IMG/VR virus record: IMGVR_UViG_3300035487_000961
Coordinates: 1 to 27,094 of that record
Reading direction: 5' to 3' (one strand)
Length of the DNA: 27,094 bases
DNA from: a virus
Below the pieces are notes generated by a model. That model did not search any database, was not told where the DNA came from, and saw only the letters and a program-made list of their open reading frames with translations. Both the position numbers and the translations under genes were made by a program. Positions 1 through 8,191 of this stretch are shown piece by piece. Position 1 is the first letter of the stretch, and every line of letters starts with the position of its first letter.

Positions 1-681
1 AATGGTGGTTATATTGTAAATGTACAAGGCGTTGATTGTTTCATGCCAGGTTCACTAGCAGGGATTAACAAGCTACATGACTTTGGATCTATTATTGGTA
101 CTGAAATGTATGTTGTGCCAGTAAGCTTCTCTCCAGAGAGAGGTACGATTGTTGTATCACATAGAAAATATTTACAAGCCATGATACCTCATGAGCTACA
201 GGCCGTTAAAGATAATATGGATGCTGATTATGTAGGTAATGTTACTGGAACTGCAAAATTTGGAGTCTTTGTTGAATTTAATAAATGTTTAACTGGTATG
301 ATCCACATTAATGACTTAGATGAGGAAACGATGCCGGCATTTAAAGCAAGGGATATTAAACCAGGTGATGAAATTAAATTTAAAGTAAAAGACGTGGTGT
401 CCAATACTAAAATCACCTTAACTCAAAAGGATAACGCAGTTGTTAGCCCGTGGTTAGATATTGCTACAAGATATCAAATTCCAACCACAGTCGAAGCTGT
501 TGTTAAAACTAAAAAGGAGTATGGTTTATTTATAAACATTGAAGACGGAGTAACTGGACTGCTACATGTTAGTGAACTAGAAGACGGCTTGATTGATGCT
601 TTTAATCCAGGTGATAAGATCACTGTACAGATTACAAGGATTGACATAGAAAGTAAAAAGGTATTCTTAAAGATGCCATAA
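1..681 (+). CDS. Ribosomal protein S1-like RNA-binding protein, 3' part (S1 domains)
   Basis: The reading frame is open from the first base, so this is the C-terminal 226 residues of a longer protein; the first internal ATG (base 43) is not the true start. I see three OB-fold S1 units. The first is partial (residues 1-55, opening with GGYIVNVQGVDCFMPGS and ending VVSHRK). The second spans about 75-142 (VGNVTGTAKFGVFVEF, then TGMIHINDL, PGDEIKFKV and KITLTQ). The third spans about 162-226 (VVKTKKEYGLFINIEDGVTG, then LLHVSEL, PGDKITVQI and KKVFLKM). This spacing matches the repeated S1 domains of bacterial ribosomal protein bS1, which binds single-stranded mRNA on the 30S subunit. I infer that it acts in translation or RNA binding during infection; a virion role cannot be excluded. 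It ends 56 bases before the next gene. The S1-domain call is firm; the role is not. Confidence 0.85.
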   Translation, partial: NGGYIVNVQGVDCFMPGSLAGINKLHDFGSIIGTEMYVVPVSFSPERGTIVVSHRKYLQAMIPHELQAVKDNMDADYVGNVTGTAKFGVFVEFNKCLTGMIHINDLDEETMPAFKARDIKPGDEIKFKVKDVVSNTKITLTQKDNAVVSPWLDIATRYQIPTTVEAVVKTKKEYGLFINIEDGVTGLLHVSELEDGLIDAFNPGDKITVQITRIDIESKKVFLKMP

Positions 682-703
682 TAACTTATGCATTTTAAAG
701 CGT

Positions 704-713
704 GATATATATT
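704..713 (+). promoter_or_regulatory. Candidate phage promoter element (GATATATATT) upstream of the amidoligase gene
   Basis: GATATATATT lies in the 56-base gap between the S1-like gene and the amidoligase gene, 24 bases before the ATG. The identical 10-mer recurs in the 14433-14486 gap, and GATATATA also occurs in the gaps at 25437-25463 and 26487-26780. It resembles an AT-rich -10 box or T4-type late element (TATAAATA), but the match is not exact and AT-rich DNA produces such words by chance. Confidence 0.35.
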
Positions 714-737
714 CAAACGTAATATCATACTCTTAAG

Positions 738-2045
738 ATGCAAAAATTAAATAGGAATTCAGATCGTAATACGATACTCAATGCTGCACTAGTTGGAGTC
801 GAGTTCGAATTCTACTCTAATATCGGCCTAGAAGAGACTCGAAAATCATTGAGTGATCTTTTAGGCCGACCTATTAGGCTTGAAACCAAAGCACACTCAG
901 ACTTCCAGCCATCGGCTGACGAGTTTAAATTAGAACCAGATATGTCTGGCGGAAAGGGATTAGCAGAGCTAGTTACTGGACCTATTCCATATAGGAACGC
1001 TAGAATCATGATTTCTAATATGATGAAGTGGATCCGAGAGAACGGATATACTACTGATAGAGCTTCAATCCACATTAACCTTTCTTTTGATAAAAAATAT
1101 TTAGAAGATCCTGCAATGATTTCTAAGATGAACGTCTTAAAGTTTATTCTTGATTTTAACGAAGCACAAGTTTACAAATTCTTTCCAGGTAGAGAGAAGT
1201 CAGTTTATGCCAAAAGCATAAAATGGATTATGCCTAAAGATGAAGCTTATTTCTTTGATGGAAGTAATATTTCGTCAATGAGTTATAAATTTGCAGACAC
1301 TAAATATTATGGAATTAACTTTTCTAAAAAAGAGAGCAATTATTTAGAGTTTAGGTATTTAGGTGGTGAAGATTATGAGAATAAAACAGAAGATGTATTC
1401 TATCTTACTGAAGCATTCTTAATGCAAATGTGGAATTCATGTAATGATCCGCTGTTTACCGAAGAGAATAAAATTGAACTTAGAAAAATACTTAATAAGA
1501 ATTTACCAATAACTGAATCCCTTAAAGATTGGACAAAGATTAATAAATATTGGCCGGAAATAAACATACTAGTAGATCTACAAGACCACCCACAAATTAT
1601 ACAACTAAGGTGGCCTGATATTAAAAAGAAGGTTATGGATTTAATTATAAACGGAGGTATGACTTCTGGTATAATTAATTACGATAGTGATTTAGGTAGA
1701 ATTCAAGTTAAAGACGGTAAGTTTGGGCTCTGTTATCTTCTACAAGGTTATGATTTTATAAATTGTAAAATAGGTGGTAATATTGAGACTTCTAATTTTT
1801 ATGGAGGTGTTCTTAAGGGTGCTAATTTATTAAGATGCGATTTATATAGAGCCACACATGCTGTAGAATCTAAAATAGAATCATCTTATGTACATGGAAG
1901 TTGCGAGTTAACTAATTGTTATGTCTTTGGTAGAGATGGTGTTTTTAAAGGTAAAATGATTGGAGGTATATTTAGAGAGGGTATGATGACAAAAGATGCT
2001 AGATTTGAAGATACTGAAATAGTAGTAAGCAAAAAAATAAAATAA
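738..2045 (+). CDS. Amidoligase-family protein with C-terminal repeat (beta-helix-like) region
   Basis: A protein of 435 residues. The N-terminal ~220 residues carry the signature elements of the glutamine-synthetase-fold amidoligase family in order: GVEFEF (20-25), LEPDMS (65-70) followed by ELVTGP (77-82), a histidine strand SIHINLSF (110-117), and EFRYLGG (204-210). Family members form ATP-dependent amide bonds between carboxylates and amines, and often modify peptides, cell-wall material or small metabolites. Residues 230-320 are a helical linker. From about 338 to 430 the sequence becomes a run of short strands (GYDFINCKIGG, NFYGGVLKGANLLRCDLYRA, FKGKMIGGIFREG), suggesting a pentapeptide-like right-handed beta-helix. 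There is no Shine-Dalgarno sequence; the ATG follows an A/T-rich leader. It sits between the S1-like gene and the virion genes, 4 bases before the next start. The amidoligase call is good; the substrate is unknown and it could be a virion component. Confidence 0.75.
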   Translation: MQKLNRNSDRNTILNAALVGVEFEFYSNIGLEETRKSLSDLLGRPIRLETKAHSDFQPSADEFKLEPDMSGGKGLAELVTGPIPYRNARIMISNMMKWIRENGYTTDRASIHINLSFDKKYLEDPAMISKMNVLKFILDFNEAQVYKFFPGREKSVYAKSIKWIMPKDEAYFFDGSNISSMSYKFADTKYYGINFSKKESNYLEFRYLGGEDYENKTEDVFYLTEAFLMQMWNSCNDPLFTEENKIELRKILNKNLPITESLKDWTKINKYWPEINILVDLQDHPQIIQLRWPDIKKKVMDLIINGGMTSGIINYDSDLGRIQVKDGKFGLCYLLQGYDFINCKIGGNIETSNFYGGVLKGANLLRCDLYRATHAVESKIESSYVHGSCELTNCYVFGRDGVFKGKMIGGIFREGMMTKDARFEDTEIVVSKKIK

Positions 2046-2049
2046 TAAG

Positions 2050-2916
2050 ATGAGTGAAATTAGAAGCGGAAATGAAACTGGTTTAAATACACCAAGGGAT
2101 TTTGGTGATAACTGTTTAAATGCATTTCTTACTGAAATTAGTGATGATATCACTGGGGCTTGTATGGTTCCAGTACAATTACCACAGCGTGAGATAATTA
2201 ATATTATTAAAAGAGCTAAGAAATGGTTCTATAAAAAATATGAGTATTCTGTAAAGGAGAACTATTACCATATACCTCGTAGTATTTTTGATACTGAATA
2301 CTTTAAGAGCAATAGAACATTAACACTACCACATGCAGGCTCTAGTGATCCTGAAGGGCTTAAGAAAGATTTGGGCGGTGCTGTTTATTCTGTTTTTGGT
2401 TTACATGATCTTTCTTCTGGCTGGAATTCAGCTGGTGGTGGAATGGATGTTAGATTCCAAAGCGGTTCTGATTTCTCTATGGAGAAGATGTTATTTAGGG
2501 GAATGTCAGAAGGTTCTGGTGCAGCTGAACAAGCAGAGGAATTACAGTTTTATGTGCTTAATGCTTCTTTAGCAGATATGTCTAGACAGATCTTAAATAA
2601 TCCAATCTCTTATAACTATTCACAATTAACTGGTGATTTAAAGATTATGGGTGATACTCCAAAGGGAGATGTTATACTTGAGGTATATGAGACCATCTCA
2701 GACTGTGCCCTGTACGACGATGAGATCTTCTTTAGGTATATTAGTGCAAAGATAAAACAATCACTAGGAGCTAAGTTAGGTATCTTTAAGTTCGCGATGC
2801 CTGGTAACGTTGAATTTGATTATGGTGCAATTAAAGATATGGGTGATGATGAACTATCTGCAATCGAAGAAGAGATTAAAGGTGATGAAGGAGTTGACTG
2901 GATGTTCCACTCTTAA
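2050..2916 (+). CDS. Virion structural protein, neck/connector-like
   Basis: A protein of 288 residues with no catalytic motif. The architecture resembles a family of myovirus structural proteins as I recall them. There is an N-terminal helix pair in which the chain runs PVQLPQREIINIIKRAKKWF and then YKKYEYSVKENYY (about 40-75), a Gly-rich middle, then a strand-turn (ISYNYSQLTGDLKIMGD, about 184-200). A conserved-looking helix-rich end follows, with EVYETISD, YDDEIFFRYISAKIKQSLG and an acidic C-terminus (DDELSAIEEEIKGDEG). The start lies 4 bases after the upstream stop, which has a second in-frame-independent TAA directly after it. It precedes the gp25-like gene by 19 bases, so it belongs to the tail/neck assembly module. 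The family match is from memory of the pattern and not tested; a baseplate role is the alternative. Confidence 0.5.
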   Translation: MSEIRSGNETGLNTPRDFGDNCLNAFLTEISDDITGACMVPVQLPQREIINIIKRAKKWFYKKYEYSVKENYYHIPRSIFDTEYFKSNRTLTLPHAGSSDPEGLKKDLGGAVYSVFGLHDLSSGWNSAGGGMDVRFQSGSDFSMEKMLFRGMSEGSGAAEQAEELQFYVLNASLADMSRQILNNPISYNYSQLTGDLKIMGDTPKGDVILEVYETISDCALYDDEIFFRYISAKIKQSLGAKLGIFKFAMPGNVEFDYGAIKDMGDDELSAIEEEIKGDEGVDWMFHS

Positions 2917-2935
2917 AAAATGAATATATATACAG

Positions 2936-3289
2936 ATGGAAATTTATATTAAAACACAGGAAGATCCTAATTTTGAAGTAAACAAACTTCAAATTGAAGA
3001 TGAGATACAACAACTCATTACTCAAATTGAAACTATTTTATTTACTAAAAAGGGAGATGTTCTAGGCAAGCCTGATTTTGGGTGCAGTTTAGAAGATATG
3101 TTATTTACGTTTGGATTTGCTGAATATAAAATTAGAAAAGAAATTAGAAACCAATTAAATGATTATTGTCCATTGTCAGAAAAACATAACGTGACAATTG
3201 ATATTACATTTGAAAAAGGTGAAGCTCGGGATATAGGCTATATAGATATTAAGATAGATAATAAGTATACAGTAGCAGTACGAGCATAA
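2936..3289 (+). CDS. Baseplate wedge protein, T4 gp25 / phage W-like
   Basis: A protein of 117 residues, close to the size of T4 gp25. The family core is visible: an N-terminal helix with QLITQIETILFT (26-37), then the hallmark segment KKGDVLGKPDFGCSLEDMLF (38-57), where the Pro-Asp-Phe-Gly-Cys turn is typical, followed by a helix with IRKEIRNQLNDY and two beta strands (NVTIDITFEK, YIDIKID). gp25 is a lysozyme-fold structural protein without enzyme activity; it joins the baseplate wedge and nucleates sheath assembly on the inner baseplate. The next gene is the gp6/J homologue, the standard partner. The start is the only reasonable ATG and lies 19 bases after the upstream stop. The leader lacks a Shine-Dalgarno sequence but contains an AT repeat, GAATATATATAC. 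Confidence 0.9.
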   Translation: MEIYIKTQEDPNFEVNKLQIEDEIQQLITQIETILFTKKGDVLGKPDFGCSLEDMLFTFGFAEYKIRKEIRNQLNDYCPLSEKHNVTIDITFEKGEARDIGYIDIKIDNKYTVAVRA

Positions 3290-3305
3290 ATTATAAGTAA
3301 AACAA

Positions 3306-5138
3306 ATGGCTGAATTAAAATTTTTAAGTAAAATTAAGACCACCGCTAATGATATTAGAAGGGATGCTTCTACATATATCACTAGAGTGTACAAGAGATC
3401 TTCTGTTCTATTTACAGCAGCTTCCCCGTTCGCTCAAATAATATCGGTTCTTTCTGATATTACTGAGCTCTTAATGTTTTATATAGAAGATTCTCTAGTA
3501 GAACAAAACATATATACAGCGCAGCATGCTGAATCTGTGTACGGGATGTCAAGATTAACTGGACATGATGCAACTAGAGGTTATGCTGCTTTTGGTGAAA
3601 TTAGATTTAAGTGGCAGCCAGGTGCTGATAAAGCAAAAATAGCAGGTAATGGAATAGTTATTGATGGTAAGGCTGAGGTTATATTTCAAACAAATGGGTT
3701 ATTTTATACACTACTGACACCAAAAGAGTTTTTTAGAATTGATAAAACTAACATGCTACCGGTAACAACCGCTGTCGTGCAGGGTGTTTTCGAGGATCAA
3801 ACATTTACATCAACTGGAGATGCGATGCAATCTTTTAATGTAAAAACTGGTGGTAAACTAACAGATCATAATAGAGTCTCGGTTAGTGTTAATGGAGAAA
3901 AGTGGACTAAACATGAGTCATTATATGATATATTAGCAAATGAAAAAGGCTATCTTATTAAAACCGGTATTGCCGGAGGTTTAGATGTTTATTTTGGAAA
4001 TGAAAACTTTGGAATGATACCGCCCGAAGGTGCTATCATTGAAGTTGAGTATTTAGTACATAAGGGTGCTGCTGGTAATATTTCAGACTCAACTGAATTA
4101 CAGGTAAAATTTACAGAGGAAGGCCAGGATGGCGCTGGTGTATTCCACGACCTTAATGAATTATTAATGATTGAAGTTACATCTTCCCCTAAAATGGGAG
4201 CTGATAGAGAAAGTATTGATTTCACAAAGATCTTAACTCCTATGGCATCTAAGAGCTTCGTACTGGCAACGCCAGATAATTATGAGTACTTCCTTTCAAA
4301 GTACGGGATGTTCTCTTACATTGACGCATACAATAGAACAGATGACAATTACTTAGATGATGATAATGTAATCTATATTTTTGCAACGCCAGATATAAAA
4401 AGAAAGGTTGCTAAGGGTCAAGATTATTTTTCAATGCCGGAACAAGAGATGTTCTTTGCTGATTCTGAATATGACGCAATGTTAAAAGCGCTGCAGGATT
4501 CTGGCCAAATGATGGTGACTACTGAAGTAAGTTTTGTAAAACCTAAAGTTAGAAAATACTCTATGGATATTGATATTAGATATTTTGAGGGCCATTTTAA
4601 AAGTGATATCTTTAATGATGTCAGAGGGGTTGTTGCAAATTATTTATTAAATATCACAAGAAGAGATAAATTGCCAAAATCCGATATTATTTACATTTTA
4701 GAAGAAATTGAAGGTATTGACTCAGTAAACGTTAGATTTATTTCTGAAACTGAAGAGACTGCTATTAGATTAGGTCGATATGAATCTATAACTACTACAG
4801 TGATTCCACAAGAGCCAGTTGTTTTAGAAGAAATTGGTAATGGTAAACAAAAATATGTTTTCTTTAAGAAAATAGAAACGGTTGAGAATGTATCTGTTGA
4901 TAGCACAACTGTTATACCAGATGATATTAAAGGCCTAGATCAATGGGGTGATATTATTATTGAAAAGGAAGAGGTTGTATTATTTAGAGGTGGATGGAAA
5001 GATAGAGATGGAGATGTAATAGAGGATGATGTCCTTATGAATGAAGAAGCAGCATTAAGTATTAACTTCGACCCAATACCAGTACCTAGATCTATTTATA
5101 CTAGAGCACAGGCTGGAAATAGAAAAGCACTTAAATAA
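3306..5138 (+). CDS. Baseplate wedge protein, T4 gp6 / phage J-like
   Basis: A protein of 610 residues, near the 660 of T4 gp6. The N-terminal part has the expected pattern of a helical start, then YGMSRLTGHDATRGYAAFGE (about 80-99), a beta-rich middle and an insertion. Around 310-345 the gp6/J-like core appears (PMASKSFVLATPDNYEYFLS, then KYGMFSYIDAY), followed by a strand NVIYIFATPD. Around 415-480 the C-terminal dimerisation-type domain (KYSMDIDIRYFEGHFKSDI, then IIYILEEIEGIDSVNVRF) is clear. gp6 dimers form the continuous inner ring of the contractile baseplate and bind gp25 and gp7. The location between a gp25-like and a tail-protein-I-like gene supports this. It starts 16 bases after the gp25-like stop and ends 2 bases before the next gene. 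The last ~130 residues are less conserved and may bind the neighbouring small protein. Confidence 0.88.
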   Translation: MAELKFLSKIKTTANDIRRDASTYITRVYKRSSVLFTAASPFAQIISVLSDITELLMFYIEDSLVEQNIYTAQHAESVYGMSRLTGHDATRGYAAFGEIRFKWQPGADKAKIAGNGIVIDGKAEVIFQTNGLFYTLLTPKEFFRIDKTNMLPVTTAVVQGVFEDQTFTSTGDAMQSFNVKTGGKLTDHNRVSVSVNGEKWTKHESLYDILANEKGYLIKTGIAGGLDVYFGNENFGMIPPEGAIIEVEYLVHKGAAGNISDSTELQVKFTEEGQDGAGVFHDLNELLMIEVTSSPKMGADRESIDFTKILTPMASKSFVLATPDNYEYFLSKYGMFSYIDAYNRTDDNYLDDDNVIYIFATPDIKRKVAKGQDYFSMPEQEMFFADSEYDAMLKALQDSGQMMVTTEVSFVKPKVRKYSMDIDIRYFEGHFKSDIFNDVRGVVANYLLNITRRDKLPKSDIIYILEEIEGIDSVNVRFISETEETAIRLGRYESITTTVIPQEPVVLEEIGNGKQKYVFFKKIETVENVSVDSTTVIPDDIKGLDQWGDIIIEKEEVVLFRGGWKDRDGDVIEDDVLMNEEAALSINFDPIPVPRSIYTRAQAGNRKALK

Positions 5139-5140
5139 TT

Positions 5141-5413
5141 ATGAATCCATTTAAAGACTTATTAGGTTATAAAAGTGAAAAGCTATACGATGTAAAAAAG
5201 AAGCGACAAGATATTAGGTATAATATAGGTCGCGATTACAAAGAGGATGGAATTTTAAGAAATTCTGTATCTCCGTTTATTTTAAGAAGCCAAACACTAA
5301 GTGAATTTGTTGGATTCTTAGATGACTCTTTATATAATATAACAAGTGGTATTAGATTTTTAAAGAATTTTAAGAATTATACTACTGAAAAAGATGACGA
5401 AACTGTTAGATAA
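5141..5413 (+). CDS. Small basic protein of the baseplate operon, unknown
   Basis: A protein of 90 residues that I do not recognise. It is rich in Lys/Arg and predicted helical: MNPFKDLLGYKSEKLYDVKK, then a charged RQDIRYNIGRDY, then LSEFVGFLDDSLYNITSG. It has no signal peptide, membrane segment or cysteine. The start follows the gp6-like stop by 2 bases, and the stop shares one base with the next start (TAATG at 5411-5415), the arrangement of translationally coupled genes. Together with its size, this suggests a small baseplate component or assembly chaperone acting with the gp6-like and tail-protein-I-like products, perhaps occupying the place of gp53. That role is inferred from position only. 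That it is real coding sequence is well supported by its fit between two coupled genes. Confidence 0.7.
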   Translation: MNPFKDLLGYKSEKLYDVKKKRQDIRYNIGRDYKEDGILRNSVSPFILRSQTLSEFVGFLDDSLYNITSGIRFLKNFKNYTTEKDDETVR

Positions 5414-8181
5414 TGAATAATTTAAGATATTTTAAAGGTGTTGATTACGATTTAAACCTCTCTAGCGATGATCCCGGAGAAGTTTTAAGAGGTGCGATCT
5501 ATTTTGATGAAGTTTCTGAGGGCTTATATGAAACAGTTAATCTTTTTATATTAGAACAAGCAGAGCACTTGGGAGACATTGTATTTAATAAACCTATTTC
5601 TGAAGGCGCACTTAACAGCGACATTAGCTCATTAGTATTTGCATGGGAATTAGATCCAACTGCGTCTGATGATATCATGATGTACTCTACGGGCCTTGCT
5701 AATGGCATCCCTGTAGTAACAGAATTAAAAACATATGAAGTAAACTTAGTTGACTATAGTGTTGTAGATTCGGTTAATGCTAATGGTCTTAAATCTATAA
5801 ATATTAAAGACGATTCAGCAGTACAGGTTAATATAGCTATTAAGTCTAACAAAGAAGGTTCTCATAAAAGAACTCTATCTATTTATACTAAAACAGCATC
5901 TGGTATAAAAACTAAGATTGCTGATATACTTTGTTACGGTGAAGTTGTTGCAGAAGATGAAAGATTAAAAATTCTTCTACAAAATTTTGGAGCTAGCTTA
6001 GATGAAACTGATTTTCTATTATTTAAAGATCATGACATTAGCGAGATGTCACCTGATTATATTTTATTAAATCAAAAAAGAAAAGAACTTCTTTTAGAGC
6101 TACATAATATTAAGCCATTTGTTGGTACATATAAAGCAATCTTAAATGCGATTGATTTCTTTGGTTATAATAAACTTACACTAAAGGAATACTGGATGAA
6201 TATTGATGGTACCGGAAGTAATTTTGGTAAGCTACATGCAGTCCCAGTTGCAAACTCATCTGTTAGGGGTGAGATGATTAGAAAACAAATGACTATTGAG
6301 TTACCATCTAGTACTATGAAGAAAACTAGTAAGTTTAGCCTTGTGTATAGGTTAAATGAAGCTGATGGAACTTATGATCAATGGGATTTTCCAAATGTAA
6401 AAGAAAGTTTTGATTATACTCCAGATGAAGTACTTATCAAGCTATATGGATTAAAACAAAAATTACAATTAGAATACTTACCGCTTAATGCCAAGATTGT
6501 TGACATAACAGCAGAGGGTGATTATTTTACACAAAAGAATCTTAATGTTTGGAATACACAAAACGCGATTGCTTACTTTAGTGAGGGACATGATTTAAAG
6601 TTTAAAGCAACTCCGGATAAAAGAGAAGTATTTATAGAAGATATGGCTTTGGTTATTGGTAATGTATTAGATCAAAATGATGCAGCCAGTAATTATGTTA
6701 AATTTTTAAATTATAGAGATCTAGATTATTCACTGTTAACCTCTAATGAGATGACAGAGCTACGTGGGATTGTTGAATCTTTTTATGACAATTACCATGA
6801 TCGTGATTTAAGCACATGGAACGAAGGAACTCCAGTTGGATGTCCAATAATTCTTGATGGCACGGAATCATTTGATGATATTTGGGATGAAGCTATTTTT
6901 ACATGGGAAGATGCAGATCCAACTGGAATTGCACCAACACCAAACGGTACTCAACAATTACATTCTGGGATCACTTGGGATAATTGGTGGAAACGTTGGG
7001 TGTATGAAATAGAATGGCTGGTTACAGAGTCTTCTGGAATAACTAAAACTTATAGAGGGCCAATTGATGATTATTTAAGACTGCCGGTTTTTATAACTAA
7101 TAATGGAAATATTAATGTTGAGATGAGAACTTATGATTTGTTTGGACACAGGTCTCATTATAGAGAAGATTCTATCACAGATGTTAAATTAAAAAACATT
7201 GAGTTATATGGTATTTATAAATGGCTAGAATCATCTACGTGGAATGACAAGAAATTGGATTGGTCTAAGTCAGGTGGATATTGGGATGTTGCTCAAGATA
7301 ATAAAACTACAATTGATGAGCATATTGCAGCATTATACTTAACATTAGATAGAGCTAATTATTTACATGATGAATCACAAGGTGTAAGATTCTCAACAGT
7401 GAGAAGATACCAAGATATTTATTCTGAGACTGGTTTTAGTGAAACAACAGGACCTTATAGATGGGAAGATGCAGAATATAGATGGCTAGACACTAAAAAC
7501 CTAGCATGGGACTATACTAGAGTTGGTATGGATCAAACTGCTTCATTTAAGATAAATGATATTAGTACTGGCGATGTTTTAAAAATTTGGCACATAAACC
7601 CTACTACTAACAAAGAGCTTACTGGTGAGATTACAATAACTTCTCCAACTGCAGCAAGTACTTTAGATATTGTTGCATGGCAAACTATTGCAAATGAACT
7701 TAATACGTCTACTGATCCTATAATTAGTAAGTTTAATTACAATCCAGTATTCTTGGATCCAGGTGCTATTGGAGGTAACGATGAACTATTTGTTTATATT
7801 ATTGCGGTGGGTAAAGAGTATTCTAGAAATTATGATTTTGATAAAGTTGCTATAAATAGTACATTTATCACAGAAGGGCTTCAGCATGTAATTCATTACA
7901 ATCCTACGTTTGATAACACTAGAGTATTTCATGATTTTGCTGAAGTAGAAAGATCTACTCATATTACAATTGCAGCGGAAGGTTCTCTAATGCCAGGTTT
8001 AAAAAATCCAACCTGGAAAATTCAACATTCAACGAACCCTGAAAATGCTGATATATACTATAATAATATGTGGTTCACTTATATTTTTCAAGAGGCAGGA
8101 TTCTATTCAATTGAATTAAATGCTGAAGACACATACGGAAATAAAAACGTTGTAAAACGTAACATGATAAAAGTAAAATAA
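5413..8181 (+). CDS. Large baseplate wedge protein with tail-protein-I-like segment and Ig/PKD-like domains (gp7 analogue)
   Basis: A protein of 922 residues. The first ~175 are beta-rich and Ig-like, with paired strands such as TYEVNLVDYSVVDSV and VQVNIAIKSN. Residues about 177-275 (RLKILLQNFGASLDETDFLL, then HNIKPFVGTYKAILNAIDFF and LKEYWMN) resemble the helical core shared by phage tail protein I and gp7, which link baseplate ring to fibres. Residues about 480-720 are unusually Trp-rich, with blocks such as FTWEDAD, ITWDNWWKRW and PYRWEDAEYRWLD. The last ~75 residues form a PKD/Ig-like domain ending YSIELNAEDTYGNKNVVKRN. The gene overlaps the upstream stop by one base. Its place directly after gp6/J and before a fibre matches tail protein I in P2. 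It probably acts as the wedge arm; T4 gp7 is of similar size (1032 aa). Confidence 0.7.
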   Translation: MNNLRYFKGVDYDLNLSSDDPGEVLRGAIYFDEVSEGLYETVNLFILEQAEHLGDIVFNKPISEGALNSDISSLVFAWELDPTASDDIMMYSTGLANGIPVVTELKTYEVNLVDYSVVDSVNANGLKSINIKDDSAVQVNIAIKSNKEGSHKRTLSIYTKTASGIKTKIADILCYGEVVAEDERLKILLQNFGASLDETDFLLFKDHDISEMSPDYILLNQKRKELLLELHNIKPFVGTYKAILNAIDFFGYNKLTLKEYWMNIDGTGSNFGKLHAVPVANSSVRGEMIRKQMTIELPSSTMKKTSKFSLVYRLNEADGTYDQWDFPNVKESFDYTPDEVLIKLYGLKQKLQLEYLPLNAKIVDITAEGDYFTQKNLNVWNTQNAIAYFSEGHDLKFKATPDKREVFIEDMALVIGNVLDQNDAASNYVKFLNYRDLDYSLLTSNEMTELRGIVESFYDNYHDRDLSTWNEGTPVGCPIILDGTESFDDIWDEAIFTWEDADPTGIAPTPNGTQQLHSGITWDNWWKRWVYEIEWLVTESSGITKTYRGPIDDYLRLPVFITNNGNINVEMRTYDLFGHRSHYREDSITDVKLKNIELYGIYKWLESSTWNDKKLDWSKSGGYWDVAQDNKTTIDEHIAALYLTLDRANYLHDESQGVRFSTVRRYQDIYSETGFSETTGPYRWEDAEYRWLDTKNLAWDYTRVGMDQTASFKINDISTGDVLKIWHINPTTNKELTGEITITSPTAASTLDIVAWQTIANELNTSTDPIISKFNYNPVFLDPGAIGGNDELFVYIIAVGKEYSRNYDFDKVAINSTFITEGLQHVIHYNPTFDNTRVFHDFAEVERSTHITIAAEGSLMPGLKNPTWKIQHSTNPENADIYYNNMWFTYIFQEAGFYSIELNAEDTYGNKNVVKRNMIKVK

Positions 8182-8191
8182 AAAACTAAAA

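Noticed and set aside
2333-2572. A 79-codon plus-strand frame inside the neck-like protein gene
   Set aside because: It is an out-of-frame shadow of a complete gene with no independent start signal.
2922-2933. GAATATATATAC as a promoter for the gp25-like gene
   Set aside because: It ends 2 bases before the ATG, leaving no room for a leader; it could only serve genes further downstream.
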